64,000 nt of DNA, from positions 1 to 64,000 of the forward strand of contig JAFKEW010000063.1 of the NCBI GenBank assembly GCA_017308375.1, read 5' to 3'. The notes below the pieces were generated by a model, which saw only the letters and a list, made by a program, of their open reading frames with translations, was not told where the DNA came from and made no database searches. Below are positions 28,531 to 37,617 of the stretch, in pieces; positions within the stretch are counted from its first letter, which is position 1, and each line of letters starts with the position of its first letter. A program made the translations under genes and the position numbers. This DNA comes from Alphaproteobacteria bacterium (GTDB lineage Bacteria > Pseudomonadota > Alphaproteobacteria > Micropepsales > Micropepsaceae).

Positions 28531-29604
28531 TTAGGCGTAATAGCGGCCGAAGCGATTGGCAAGGAAATCGGGCAATTTTGCTTCTTCCTGCCGGATGAAA
28601 CCTTTCTGCGGCAATTTCCCGGTGGCCAGCATATCGGTCATGGCACAGATACCGGCCGCGGTGGTGATCTGGATCGCGCTCATCAACTGGCCATGGATGG
28701 TCTGGCTGTAGATCTTCTTGGCATAGCTTTCCTGCGTCAGCCGCCCGTCGCGCATGCCCGAAACCGTGACGAAGATCAGCACCACATCCTGATAGGTGAT
28801 GGGAAGTGCGGTTTCGAGCACATCCTTCAGAACATCGCGGCGAATGCCGAGGCGCAAGTCGCGCACCAGCATCTTCACGATGTCGCGGTGACCGGGATAG
28901 CGCACCGTCTTGTAATTCAGATTCTCGACCTTGCCTTCCAGCGTATCGCACAGGGTGCCAAGCCCGCCGGAAGTGTTGAAGGCTTCGTACTCGGTTCCGT
29001 CGAGCGAGAATTGTTCCAGCTCTTCCAGCGCGGGAACCTCACCACGGCGGCCATCGCGAATGCTTTCACACGGATTGCAATATTCGTTGATCAGGCCGTC
29101 GGTTGACCAGGTGAGATTGTATTTCAGCGCATTGGTTGGGAACACCGGCAACGCGCCGACGCGCATCTGCACATCGCGCAGTTCGTCAAACTTGCGGGCG
29201 AGATCATGCGCGACGATGGAAATGAAACCCGGCGCCAGACCGCATTGGGGAATGAAGGCGGTATTCGCGCCATCGGCCAGCCGCTTGATGGTGCGGGTGG
29301 ATTCCACATCCTCCGTCAAGTCGAGATAATGCGCACCGGCGCGCTTCGCCCCTTCGGCAATGATGGCGGTCAACGTATAGGGCGTCGCCATCAGCACGAT
29401 GTCATGGCCCTCGGCTTCGCGGGCGAAATCCTTCGGATCGGCGATTTCGATCTGCCGGGTCTCGACAAATTCGTTCTTCGGCATCCGGCTCAGGCTGGCC
29501 GGATCGCGGTCGGCCACCGTCAGCCGGTATTCACCGGTCGAAGATAGGAATCCGGCAATCGCCACACCGATTTTTCCGCCGCCAACAAGCATGATCTTTT
29601 TCAT
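28531..29604 (-). CDS. Saccharopine dehydrogenase family protein
   Basis: The 357-residue Rossmann enzyme is predicted to split saccharopine to aminoadipate semialdehyde and glutamate. The cofactor motif is MLVGGGKIGVAIAGFL at the N-terminus. Family segments are LDLTEDVEST, FIPQCGLAPGFISIVAHDLA, and YNLTWSTDGLINEYCNPCE. The ATG at 29604 is chosen over a long upstream in-frame extension that is low-complexity. It heads the lysine cluster and is divergent from an Lrp-type regulator. No lysine-ketoglutarate reductase partner is visible here. Confidence 0.9.
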   Translation of the reverse strand: MKKIMLVGGGKIGVAIAGFLSSTGEYRLTVADRDPASLSRMPKNEFVETRQIEIADPKDFAREAEGHDIVLMATPYTLTAIIAEGAKRAGAHYLDLTEDVESTRTIKRLADGANTAFIPQCGLAPGFISIVAHDLARKFDELRDVQMRVGALPVFPTNALKYNLTWSTDGLINEYCNPCESIRDGRRGEVPALEELEQFSLDGTEYEAFNTSGGLGTLCDTLEGKVENLNYKTVRYPGHRDIVKMLVRDLRLGIRRDVLKDVLETALPITYQDVVLIFVTVSGMRDGRLTQESYAKKIYSQTIHGQLMSAIQITTAAGICAMTDMLATGKLPQKGFIRQEEAKLPDFLANRFGRYYA

Positions 29605-29719
29605 CGCCGCCACCTGATTGATTACCAACCAGAAATAAGGGCTTAGGCGGCCGGAAAGGAGGCGGCGAAGCGCCGGAAAATGGGGTAGTCTCCGGCGAAT
29701 CGCAGGGGAAACCGGCACA
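29605..29719. promoter_or_regulatory. Divergent promoter region of lysine cluster and Lrp-type regulator
   Basis: A 115-base spacer between divergent saccharopine dehydrogenase and Lrp/AsnC genes. It contains a locally AT-rich stretch (ATTGATTACCAACCAGAAAT on the minus-to-plus reading near 29617-29636), the sort of site Lrp-family proteins bind. Regulation in both directions is inferred from the gene arrangement only. Confidence 0.35.
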
Positions 29720-30151
29720 ATGCCGATGCGGGACAGCGACCTCAAACTGGTCGAATTGCTGCGCGCCAATGCGCGGGAACCGGCCGCCTCACTCGCGCGC
29801 AAACTGGGGGTCGCGCGTTCGACCGTGCAGGAACGCATTGCCCGGCTGGAGCGAGAGGGCACGATCCGCGGTTACACCGTGCGTCTGTCGGATGCGGCGG
29901 CCACGCGCAACTTCCGCGCCGTGGTGATGATCAGTGCCGATCCGAAGCAGGCCGACCGGGTCGCCACCGAATTGCGCAAGATGCCGGAGGTGCGTTCGCT
30001 TTCCGCGGTATCAGGCGCCTACGACATGCTGGCGGTGGCGGAAGCCGATACGGCGGCGCGGATGGACGCGGTGCTCGACCGCATCGGCAAGGCACAGGGC
30101 GTGGCGCGCACGGTTTCGTCGATCATCCTGTCGGAAAAATTCGCGCGGTAA
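29720..30151 (+). CDS. Lrp/AsnC family transcriptional regulator
   Basis: A 143-residue regulator with an N-terminal helix-turn-helix (about 5-60; SLARKLGVARSTVQERIARL) and a C-terminal RAM/effector domain ending SGAYDMLAVAEADT and VSSIILSEKF. Divergence from the saccharopine dehydrogenase gene suggests local control by lysine or a related amino acid. Length is normal. Confidence 0.92.
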   Translation: MPMRDSDLKLVELLRANAREPAASLARKLGVARSTVQERIARLEREGTIRGYTVRLSDAAATRNFRAVVMISADPKQADRVATELRKMPEVRSLSAVSGAYDMLAVAEADTAARMDAVLDRIGKAQGVARTVSSIILSEKFAR

Positions 30152-30167
30152 CGCAACACAACGCGAC

Positions 30168-31394
30168 TTATTTTGGCCGGCGCAGATGGAAGCCCGCATC
30201 TTCCAGGCTTTTGCGGATTTCGGCGGCATGGGCGGCATCGCGCGCCTCGATCACCATGCCGAGATCGGCAGATTTGGCGGGCACATCCGTCATCATGCGG
30301 TTGTGCGATACTTCGAGAATATTGCCGCCGGCCGTGCCCACCGTGGTTGCGATTTTGGCGAGCAGGCCCGGCCGGTCCTCGATTTCCACCACCAGAGACA
30401 GAATGCGCCCTTCGCGCGAAAGCTCCCGCAGGATCACATTCGACAACAGGCGCATATCGATATTGCCGCCGGAGAGCACGAGGCCGACGGTCTTGCCGTG
30501 AAAGATTTCCGGATGCGCTGCAACCGCGGCATAAGCGGCGGCACCCGCCCCTTCCACCACGGTTTTTTCGATCTCGAGAAGGGCGGCGATGGCACGCTCA
30601 ATCTCTTCCTCCCGCACGAGGAGGATATCCTTGACCAGGGCATCGACGATGCGGCGGGTGAGGCCGCCCGGTTCCTTGACCGCGATGCCTTCGGCAATGG
30701 TCTGCCCGGCGCAGACCACCGTTTCGCCCTTCTTCGCGCCATACATCGAGGGATAGAGTGCGGCCTGAACACCATAGATCTCGATATCCGGCTTCAGGGC
30801 CTTGGCCGCAGTCGCGATGCCGGAGATCAGTCCGCCGCCGCCAATCGGCACCACCAGAACATCGACCTGCGGCACATCCGCCAGAAGTTCGAGCGCGATG
30901 GTCCCCTGCCCTGCGATGATCTTCGGATCGTCAAAGGGATGGACCAGCGTCAACCCTTCTTCCTTCGCGATGGCCAGCGCACGGGCGAAGGATTGCGACA
31001 GGGTCGGCCCGTCCAGCACCACACGGGCACCGAAATCCTTGGTGTGCTTGACCTTGGTGAAGGGGGTGCCTTCCGGCATCACGATGGTGGCCGGAATGCC
31101 AAGCCGGCCGGCGTGATAGGCAACGCCTTGCGCATGATTGCCTGCACTCATCGCGACGACGCCGCGCTTTTTCTGCTCCGCCGTCAGCGACAGAAGTTTG
31201 TTCAGCGCACCGCGTTCCTTGAACGAGGCGGTGAATTGCAGGTTCTCGAATTTCAGGTGGATGTTGCAGCCCGCGATCTGAGACAGAGTGCGGGAATAAT
31301 GGGTCGGCGTGCGTTCCACCGCGCCCAGAATCGCGGCAGCGGCGGCACGGATATCGTCAAGCGTAACAGGGGCAGGCACAATAGACGTGTTCAC
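30168..31394 (-). CDS. Threonine ammonia-lyase with ACT domain
   Basis: The 408-residue PLP enzyme converts threonine to 2-oxobutyrate and ammonia. The PLP lysine lies in TASFKERGALNKL, the phosphate loop is VVPIGGGGLISG, and MSAGNHAQGVAYHA is the substrate loop. A single C-terminal ACT domain (about 328-405, ILSLVVEIEDRPGLLAKI) indicates allosteric control. This architecture occurs in both biosynthetic and catabolic members, so ilvA versus tdcB is left open. It converges with the Lrp-type gene, 16 bases apart. Confidence 0.93.
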   Translation of the reverse strand: MNTSIVPAPVTLDDIRAAAAAILGAVERTPTHYSRTLSQIAGCNIHLKFENLQFTASFKERGALNKLLSLTAEQKKRGVVAMSAGNHAQGVAYHAGRLGIPATIVMPEGTPFTKVKHTKDFGARVVLDGPTLSQSFARALAIAKEEGLTLVHPFDDPKIIAGQGTIALELLADVPQVDVLVVPIGGGGLISGIATAAKALKPDIEIYGVQAALYPSMYGAKKGETVVCAGQTIAEGIAVKEPGGLTRRIVDALVKDILLVREEEIERAIAALLEIEKTVVEGAGAAAYAAVAAHPEIFHGKTVGLVLSGGNIDMRLLSNVILRELSREGRILSLVVEIEDRPGLLAKIATTVGTAGGNILEVSHNRMMTDVPAKSADLGMVIEARDAAHAAEIRKSLEDAGFHLRRPK

Positions 31395-31450
31395 GGTGCT
31401 TCAACCTTATCGCCGGCGCGGTCGCGCAATGACGGTTCGAAACAACGGGC

Positions 31451-31525
31451 TGGTAGCAGCGGAGGGATTTGAACCCCCGACCAAGGGATTATGATTCCCC
31501 TGCTCTACCGCTGAGCTACGCTGCC
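31451..31525 (-). tRNA. tRNA-Met (CAU), elongator type
   Basis: A 75-base cloverleaf with encoded CCA. Acceptor GGCAGCG pairs with CGCTGCT (one G-U at position 1), D-arm GCTC/GAGC, anticodon stem GGGGA/TCCCT with loop ATCATAA, and T-arm GGGGG/CCCTC with TTCAAAT. Anticodon CAU and the lack of an initiator-type C1-A72 mismatch indicate elongator Met. A lysidine-modified tRNA-Ile2 also has CAU and cannot be ruled out by eye. Confidence 0.88.
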
Positions 31526-31611
31526 AGGGCCAGCCAAGGCGGGGGATGTACGGGCGGGCCCCGGCGCTGTCAAGGAAAAGGGTCCGGCCACCCCTTCTTA
31601 AGGCAATCGTT

Positions 31612-32748
31612 TCAGGCAACGGCTTTCAGCTTGCTATGGGCCCGCGCGATGAAACCACCGCCGAGCACACGGGTGCCACCGGCTTCATAAAAGACGCAAG
31701 CCTGGCCGGGCGCGACCGAATCCTCCGCGCCATGGAATTCCACGCTGGCCGTGCCGTCCGGCCCCGGCACGACGCGGGCCGCAACCGGCGGGCGCATCGA
31801 ACGCACCTTGACCGCGCAATCCATCGCCGCGGGGGGAACCAGCCAGTTCACCTCACGCAACGTAATCGTCTGTATACGGAGTGCCGCGCGCGGGCCGACC
31901 ACCACGCGGGCCCGTTCCGCCTCCAGCGCCACCACGAACAGCGGCTCGGCATTGCCGGACAGGCCAAGACCTTTGCGCTGACCGACGGTGTAATGAATGA
32001 CGCCATCATGGCGGCCAAGCACATGGCCTTCCATGTCCACAATCTCCCCCGGCGTGGCGGCACCGGGCTTCAACCGCTCCACCACCGCGGCATAGCCGCC
32101 CTCCGGCACGAAGCAGATGTCCTGACTGTCCGGCTTTTCCGCCACCGCAAGCCCGAGCTCGACCGCGATGGCGCGCACCGCGGGCTTTTCCAATGCGCCA
32201 AGCGGGAAGCGCAGGAAGGAAAGCTGTTCCTTCGTGGTGTTGAACAGGAAATAGCTCTGATCGCGCGAAAGATCGGCGGCGCAATGAAGCTCCGGCCCCG
32301 TAGCCCCTTCCATCCGGCGCACATAATGGCCGGTGGCAAGCGCATCGGCACCCAGTTCCTTCGCGGTTTCCAAGAGATCGGCGAATTTCACCTTGCTGTT
32401 GCACTGAACGCAAGGGATGGGCGTTTCACCGCGTGCATAGGCAGCGGCAAAATCCTCCATCACCGCCTTTTTGAAGCGGGCTTCATAATCCAGCACGTAA
32501 TGGGGAATACCAAGCCCGCCGGCCACCTGGCGGGCATCGTGAATATCCTGCCCCGCGCAGCAGGCGCCCTTTTTGCGGACGGCGGCACCGTGATCGTAAA
32601 GCTGCAGCGTGATGCCGACGACATCGTAGCCTTCGCGCTTCAGAAGTGCTGCCGTGACCGAGGAATCCACCCCGCCGGACATCGCCGCCACCACGCGGGT
32701 TTCGCGGGCGGGCTTCGCAAGGCCAAGGCTGTTCAAGGCTTCCGTCAT
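31612..32748 (-). CDS. mnmA: tRNA-uridine 2-sulfurtransferase
   Basis: The 378-residue enzyme thiolates U34 of Lys, Glu and Gln tRNAs. It has the PP-loop [16 protein letters not shown], the catalytic Cys pair in [11 protein letters not shown] and [10 protein letters not shown], and LATGHYVRR and [12 protein letters not shown] in the expected order. ATG 32748 gives the standard N-terminus; an ATG at 32787 lies within a short tandem repeat and is less likely. It is downstream of flgL on the same strand and near a tRNA gene. Confidence 0.94.
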   Translation of the reverse strand: MTEALNSLGLAKPARETRVVAAMSGGVDSSVTAALLKREGYDVVGITLQLYDHGAAVRKKGACCAGQDIHDARQVAGGLGIPHYVLDYEARFKKAVMEDFAAAYARGETPIPCVQCNSKVKFADLLETAKELGADALATGHYVRRMEGATGPELHCAADLSRDQSYFLFNTTKEQLSFLRFPLGALEKPAVRAIAVELGLAVAEKPDSQDICFVPEGGYAAVVERLKPGAATPGEIVDMEGHVLGRHDGVIHYTVGQRKGLGLSGNAEPLFVVALEAERARVVVGPRAALRIQTITLREVNWLVPPAAMDCAVKVRSMRPPVAARVVPGPDGTASVEFHGAEDSVAPGQACVFYEAGGTRVLGGGFIARAHSKLKAVA

Positions 32749-32783
32749 GGGGCCGAGCGTATAGGCCCCGTGGCCGCCCCCAT

Positions 32784-32835
32784 GCAAGGCGGCAATCGGG
32801 GCAAGGCGGCAATCGGGGGCAAGGCGGCAATCAGC
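32784..32835. repeat. Three tandem copies of a 17-18-base unit
   Basis: The unit GCAAGGCGGCAATCGGG occurs at 32784-32800 and 32801-32817 (with extra G bases), and again from 32819 with GCAAGGCGGCAATCA. The last copy overlaps the flgL stop codon (32831-32833) and the first covers an alternative ATG for mnmA. The array fills the flgL-mnmA gap and looks like replication slippage. Confidence 0.85.
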
Positions 32836-33781
32836 CCGTCTGGCTGACGCCCAGATAATTCAGGAGTGAAATCTGCCCCAATTGGGCCGTCACATGCAGG
32901 GCCGCCTGAAGCGCCACCTGGTTCTGGTTCAACTGGCTGACCGCCTGCCCCATATCCACATCCTCAAGGCTGGAGACAAAGCCCTTGTAGAGGGTGGAGA
33001 GCGACTGCTGCTGGCTCATCACATCCTGAAGCCGGTTATAGACAAAGCCATTGCCGGCAGCCTGGTTGTTCAGATCCTGACTGGCGGCCGAGGCGGTCTG
33101 GATGGCACCGCTGAGGAAGGTGGACTGCGCCGTGGTGACGGGATTGCCGAACGGGCCGCTGGCACCCGCATTGAAATCGGCCACGTCCTTCAGCGCCTGA
33201 AACAATTGCGTGCCGAGATCGGAGGCCAGAAGCCCGACCTGCACGGTTTGCCCGTCGCCGACGTTAACGGACTTCTTGATCGTGCCGTTGGCGAAGGCAT
33301 CGCTGGCTGACGGCAAAGCCTGAAGATCGGCCAGCGAATTCACGGTGACAGGCGCCGTATTGTCCTTGCCGCCGCCATAGAGATAGTTCCCGCTGCCATC
33401 CTTCGCGTTCAGGATCTGCACAGCCTGATCGAAAATACTCTGCGCCTGGCCCATCAGGGTGGAGGCATCGCCATCGGCAGCCGCCTTGGTCACGGCCTGG
33501 CGCAACTGATCCGCCAGATTGGCAAGCGAAGTCACCTGCGTATCCTGCAAATCCGCCTGATTGACGGCGAGCTGGGTGGCGGAGTTCACCGCATCGGCGC
33601 GGGCGGCCGAAGACCGCGCGGCTTCAAGCGTGGCCGTCTTGCTTCCCATACCGGCATAATCGGTCGCCACCTTTCCGGTTGCGACCTGTTCCTGCGCGGT
33701 GTTGAGATTCTGTTCCGCCTTCAGCAACTGGGCGAGGAAGATTTGTGCCTGATTGTTGCTTGCGACGCGATCGATTGTCAT
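32831..33781 (-). CDS. flgL: Flagellar hook-associated protein 3 (hook-filament junction)
   Basis: A 316-residue flagellin-like protein at the hook-filament junction. The N-terminal helix ([30 protein letters not shown]) and the C-terminal helix ([20 protein letters not shown] followed by QISLLNYLG) show the D0/D1 heptad pattern of FlgL/flagellin. No signal peptide is present, consistent with type III export. It follows flgK by 12 bases. Confidence 0.92.
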   Translation of the reverse strand: MTIDRVASNNQAQIFLAQLLKAEQNLNTAQEQVATGKVATDYAGMGSKTATLEAARSSAARADAVNSATQLAVNQADLQDTQVTSLANLADQLRQAVTKAAADGDASTLMGQAQSIFDQAVQILNAKDGSGNYLYGGGKDNTAPVTVNSLADLQALPSASDAFANGTIKKSVNVGDGQTVQVGLLASDLGTQLFQALKDVADFNAGASGPFGNPVTTAQSTFLSGAIQTASAASQDLNNQAAGNGFVYNRLQDVMSQQQSLSTLYKGFVSSLEDVDMGQAVSQLNQNQVALQAALHVTAQLGQISLLNYLGVSQTG

Positions 33782-33793
33782 CGCGGTTTCTCC

Positions 33794-35932
33794 TTACTGG
33801 ATTTGCAGCAGCGTGTCGTAAAGCTGCTGCACGACCTGCAGCATGCGCGCGCCTGCGCTGTAAGCCTGCTGATACATCATCATATTGGACAATTCCTCAT
33901 CGAGGTTGACGCCCGATGTCTGTGACTGGCGCGACTGGGCCTCGGCAAGGCGGTTGCTCTGCGCGGTCTGCGCGGTTTGGGCCGACTGGCTGCGGCTGGC
34001 GATATCCTGATAGAGCGACGCGGCATAGTCGGTCAGGCTTGCGCTGCGGGCGCCAAGCGCACCGGCAGCGGCAAAGCTCTGATTGGTGGTACCGACATTC
34101 TGCAGCGCAAGCAGCCCGCGATTGTCGCCAGACGAGATGATGGTGTCGCCCGCCACGCTGGCCGCGGTGATCGAAGGCTGGCCGAGCGCCAGACGCTGTG
34201 GCGACTGCGCCAGATCGGCATTGAGGCTGAAACCGGCCGCGATATTGCCGAGCGCACTGGAGCCGAGACCGAAAAGCGCACTGACACTGACGCCTGTGGT
34301 GCCGCGTTGCGTCGTGTCGTCTGTGACATTCAGGCTGTAGCCGGCGAATTGCGCGGCCGGTGTCATTGTGAGGGTGCCGTCACTGCCAAGGCTGAAGCTG
34401 GCCGCGCCGCCAAAACCCGTGTTGAGCGCGGTGACGATATCGCCGATGGTCATGCCGGCCGTCAGCGTGACGCTCGCCTGTTTTCCGACATTGCCGCTTT
34501 GGTCGCGCAGCACGAACGACATCGTGCCGCCGGCCGCGAAACCGCCCGCATCGGACGCCGAAAGACCGGTGGCGAAATTGGACGGAACGCCGGTCGAAAA
34601 AATATCGTTCAGGCCGAAGAACTGGGAAAAGCCGGTGCCGGCGCGGCTGGAGGGCGTGGTGGCATCATCCTGAACCACAAGGCCGTTACCGCCCGTGGCG
34701 GACAGCGACAATTGACCATCGGCGAAGCTGGCCGTGCCGTTGGTGCCAAGCGCGGTATTCAGGGCCGTTGCAAAGCTGCCGATCGTGGTGCCGATGGATG
34801 CGGTGGCGCCGCCATCCACAGAAAGGGTTCCGGCGCCGAAATCCACATCGATACGGGAAACCAGTGTGCCGTCGGACGCGGTGACCGCAATGGTGGTTTT
34901 GCCGGTGAAGTTAAGCCCATCGCCCGCGAGCAGGCCGGTATCGCGGCCATCGAGGCTGGTCGGCGGCGGATAGGCGGCATTGGCATTGTGCTGCGCGTTG
35001 AACGCGGCCGCCGTCTTCTGCGCGAAACTGCCGATCTCCTGCTGCAACTGGGCCAGCGCCCCATCGCGCATATCGACCAGGCCCTTCAGCGTGCCCCCCT
35101 GCAAATGCGGATCGAGCGGCTGTGCCGGGCCGATTGCGGCACCGGTGGCGGGATTGACGTTCGCGATCGAGATGGCGCTGAAACTGCCGTTGACGCCGCC
35201 GGACTGATAGGAAAGCTGGGCGTAGGAATCGCCGACCAGATTCATGCCGTCTTCGGTCATCACCGAAAGCTGGCCATTGGGTTGCTGCACCGTGCGCACG
35301 TCGACCAGCGCCGAAAGGCTTTTGACCGCCAGATCGCGCTGATCCAGCAAGCCCGTCGATGTATCGCCGTTGGCGGTCGCGGTTTGAATCTGCTGGTTCA
35401 GGCCATAGATCTGTTTGATCAGGTTGTTGACGCTATCGACCGCGGTGCCGACCTGCTGATCGACCTGGGCCTGAAGCCCGCTGACCGCGCTCGACAGGCT
35501 GGAAACCGTGGTGGCCAGATTCTGGAAGGCATTCAGAATGCCCTGCTGGCTGGTGCTGGCGGTTGGCGCAAGTGCTGCATTGCTGAGCGCGGCAAACACA
35601 TTGTCGAGCTGGGAGGTCAGTGCGGTGCCATCGCCCGGCTGGCCCAGAAGCCCGTTCAACTGATCGAAAATCGTGCTCTGCGTATCATAGCGCGAGGACT
35701 GCCCGTTGGCGGACAGCGTTTCCTGATTCAGGAATTTGTCCACCACGCGCTGGATATCGGCGATATCGACACCGGAAAGCTGGCCCGCCGTCACCAGCGT
35801 CTGCTGGTTGACGACGCGACGCGCATAATCCGGCGTGTTGATATTGGCGACGTTGTTCGACACCACGCGCAAGGCCGCGGTGTTGGTGTGCAACGCGGTC
35901 AACGCGCTCGACAAAATGCCGTTCAAACTCAC
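33794..35932 (-). CDS. flgK: Flagellar hook-associated protein 1
   Basis: A 712-residue axial protein linking hook to FlgL. The N-terminus NGILSSALTALHTNTAAL and VVSNNVANINTPDYARRVV is the conserved flagellar rod/hook motif. The C-terminus (SGVNLDEELSNMMMYQQAYS, ARMLQVVQQLYDTLL) is the classic terminal helix. The large Ser/Thr/Gly-rich middle is variable. It heads the flgK-flgL operon behind a sigma-54 promoter. Confidence 0.95.
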   Translation of the reverse strand: MSLNGILSSALTALHTNTAALRVVSNNVANINTPDYARRVVNQQTLVTAGQLSGVDIADIQRVVDKFLNQETLSANGQSSRYDTQSTIFDQLNGLLGQPGDGTALTSQLDNVFAALSNAALAPTASTSQQGILNAFQNLATTVSSLSSAVSGLQAQVDQQVGTAVDSVNNLIKQIYGLNQQIQTATANGDTSTGLLDQRDLAVKSLSALVDVRTVQQPNGQLSVMTEDGMNLVGDSYAQLSYQSGGVNGSFSAISIANVNPATGAAIGPAQPLDPHLQGGTLKGLVDMRDGALAQLQQEIGSFAQKTAAAFNAQHNANAAYPPPTSLDGRDTGLLAGDGLNFTGKTTIAVTASDGTLVSRIDVDFGAGTLSVDGGATASIGTTIGSFATALNTALGTNGTASFADGQLSLSATGGNGLVVQDDATTPSSRAGTGFSQFFGLNDIFSTGVPSNFATGLSASDAGGFAAGGTMSFVLRDQSGNVGKQASVTLTAGMTIGDIVTALNTGFGGAASFSLGSDGTLTMTPAAQFAGYSLNVTDDTTQRGTTGVSVSALFGLGSSALGNIAAGFSLNADLAQSPQRLALGQPSITAASVAGDTIISSGDNRGLLALQNVGTTNQSFAAAGALGARSASLTDYAASLYQDIASRSQSAQTAQTAQSNRLAEAQSRQSQTSGVNLDEELSNMMMYQQAYSAGARMLQVVQQLYDTLLQIQ

Positions 35933-35973
35933 GACGCCCTCTTTCGCAATGCTTTGCGCCCGTCAGAGTGATC

Positions 35974-35988
35974 GCAAGGGCCGTGCCA
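35974..35988 (-). promoter_or_regulatory. Sigma-54 promoter of flgK-flgL
   Basis: On the minus strand the sequence reads TGGCAC-GGCCC-TTGC, an exact match to the -24/-12 consensus TGGCAC-N5-TTGC with GG and GC ten bases apart. The -12 element is about 42 bases upstream of the flgK ATG, so transcription should start near 35963. The sigma-54 activator gene flbD lies in the same window. Confidence 0.8.
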
Positions 35989-36093
35989 GTTTTCACGATG
36001 AAAAGTGCAGCCATTTCAGGCGTTTTCCGGCACCGGCGCGCGGCAAACTTTGCCGGGCGCGGCAGAACGTGCCGTCACAGCAGCGGAAAAATC

Positions 36094-37605
36094 ATGCCCG
36101 CAACTGCGCCCAAAACCGGAAGAAAGCGCGGAAAAACGCCCTTCCTGAAACTGGTCCGAGCCTTGCTACAGCGTTCACGGACGACTGCGGTCGCAGATAC
36201 GAGTGGATCAAAACGCGTGGCATCCCTAGCAGCACAAAACACAGCATCCCATGTTGCGGTCGCCAAACCGGCAGCGGCGCATGCGACCGGAAAACAGAAC
36301 GGCGCTTCGGCGGCCGCGGGCGATCCCCTGTTCGCGGCCATGCTGGCCGAAGATGCGGGCGCGAGCGATCGCGCAGCAAAGGCGCAAAAGACGCATGACA
36401 CCGCGCAGCCGGAGCATGGCCGCGCCAACACCTCTAAAAGCGGCGCAGGCAAAAGCGCTGCGGACAAGACCGCGAACGATCAGGAAGCGGACAATTCCGC
36501 ATCGGCAAACGGGGCCGCAGCAAACTCCAGCGCCAGCGATACGGACAAAGCCGCCAGCAACGAAAAAGAAGATGCGGGCGGCAAGGACGAAAAGAAAGAT
36601 GCCGCAGACGGCAATCAGGCCATGACGCCGGACGCCGCCGCCATTCTCCTGCGCATGGCGCTGGAAAATACGGCCAGCACCGCAAAGACCGCGGACGATT
36701 CCGCCAAGAGCGCGGACATGGCCGCGGCGATCAAGGCGCTGAGCGCACAAGCGGCGGGCGGTACGGCAAAGGCCGATGCCAGCGCGGATGGCGCCACCGG
36801 TCCGGCCGGCTCTGATGCCCAGGCCAAAGATGCTCAGGCCAAAGATGCTCAGGCCAAAAACACGGATGCGGCGAAAGCCGCGGCGGCGGCCCAGAACGAA
36901 ACCTCCGCCAAGGACGCGGCCCTGCTGCAATCGGCCCTGAAACAGGCCGCGGCGCAGACACAGCCGCAGCAGGCGACCGCGGCACAGGCGATATCGCCAA
37001 ATGCGGGCACCGCCACCAAGAACGACGCACAAGGCGACACCGGCAACAAGGACGACAAAAACCAAAAGCCAGCGGCGGCGAACACGGCATCACCGATCAC
37101 GGCGGCCACGCAGACAACCACGATGCCGGGTGCGACATTGCACATTGCGCCGCAAAGCGCCGGCGTTGCCCAGGCATTGCCGCCGCCCGACCTTTCCGCC
37201 TTCGCGGTTCAGATCGCGGCACGGCTGAATGCCGGCATCAAACAGTTCGATATCCGGCTGGATCCGCCGGAACTTGGCCGCATCGATGTGAAACTGTCCA
37301 TCGACGACGCAGGCAAAGCGCAGGCGCATCTGGCGGTGGAAAAACCGCAGACACTGGACCTGATGCAGAAGGACAGCGGCAGTCTGCAACGGGCGCTGAA
37401 AGAAGCCGGCATCGACCTGGCGCAGAGCGGGCTGCAGTTCTCGCTGAAGGGCCAGGAGCGTCAGCAGGACGGCGGCGCCAATGCAAGGCCGCATGGCAAG
37501 CCGCTTCACATCGCAGCCACCCAGGCGATCGAGGCCGGCGCACCAGCCACCGCCATCAACAATTCCTATCGCGCGGGCGATGCCCGCCTCGACATTCGCG
37601 TTTGA
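36094..37605 (+). CDS. fliK: Flagellar hook-length control protein
   Basis: A 503-residue secreted ruler protein that switches export from hook to filament subunits. The C-terminal domain (about 375-465) carries IKQFDIRLDPPELGRIDVKL and LDLMQKDSGSLQRALKEAG, the conserved Flg_hook region. The rest is an Ala/Lys/Asp-rich, low-complexity linker typical of rulers, with a tandem DAQAK repeat. ATG 36094 is taken as start; upstream in-frame sequence overlaps the flgK promoter. It is divergent from flgK and upstream of flgD. Confidence 0.88.
   Translation: MPATAPKTGRKRGKTPFLKLVRALLQRSRTTAVADTSGSKRVASLAAQNTASHVAVAKPAAAHATGKQNGASAAAGDPLFAAMLAEDAGASDRAAKAQKTHDTAQPEHGRANTSKSGAGKSAADKTANDQEADNSASANGAAANSSASDTDKAASNEKEDAGGKDEKKDAADGNQAMTPDAAAILLRMALENTASTAKTADDSAKSADMAAAIKALSAQAAGGTAKADASADGATGPAGSDAQAKDAQAKDAQAKNTDAAKAAAAAQNETSAKDAALLQSALKQAAAQTQPQQATAAQAISPNAGTATKNDAQGDTGNKDDKNQKPAAANTASPITAATQTTTMPGATLHIAPQSAGVAQALPPPDLSAFAVQIAARLNAGIKQFDIRLDPPELGRIDVKLSIDDAGKAQAHLAVEKPQTLDLMQKDSGSLQRALKEAGIDLAQSGLQFSLKGQERQQDGGANARPHGKPLHIAATQAIEAGAPATAINNSYRAGDARLDIRV
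36814..36858 (+). repeat. Three tandem 15-base repeats in fliK
   Basis: GATGCCCAGGCCAAA followed by two copies of GATGCTCAGGCCAAA encodes DAQAK three times. The repeat keeps frame, so copy-number change would lengthen or shorten the ruler by five residues per unit. Confidence 0.9.
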
Positions 37606-37617
37606 AGGACGCCCGTC

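Noticed and set aside
33977..35971. Open frame of about 660 codons on the plus strand
   Set aside because: Antisense to flgK; composition is Arg/Gly/Ala-rich and no domain is seen.
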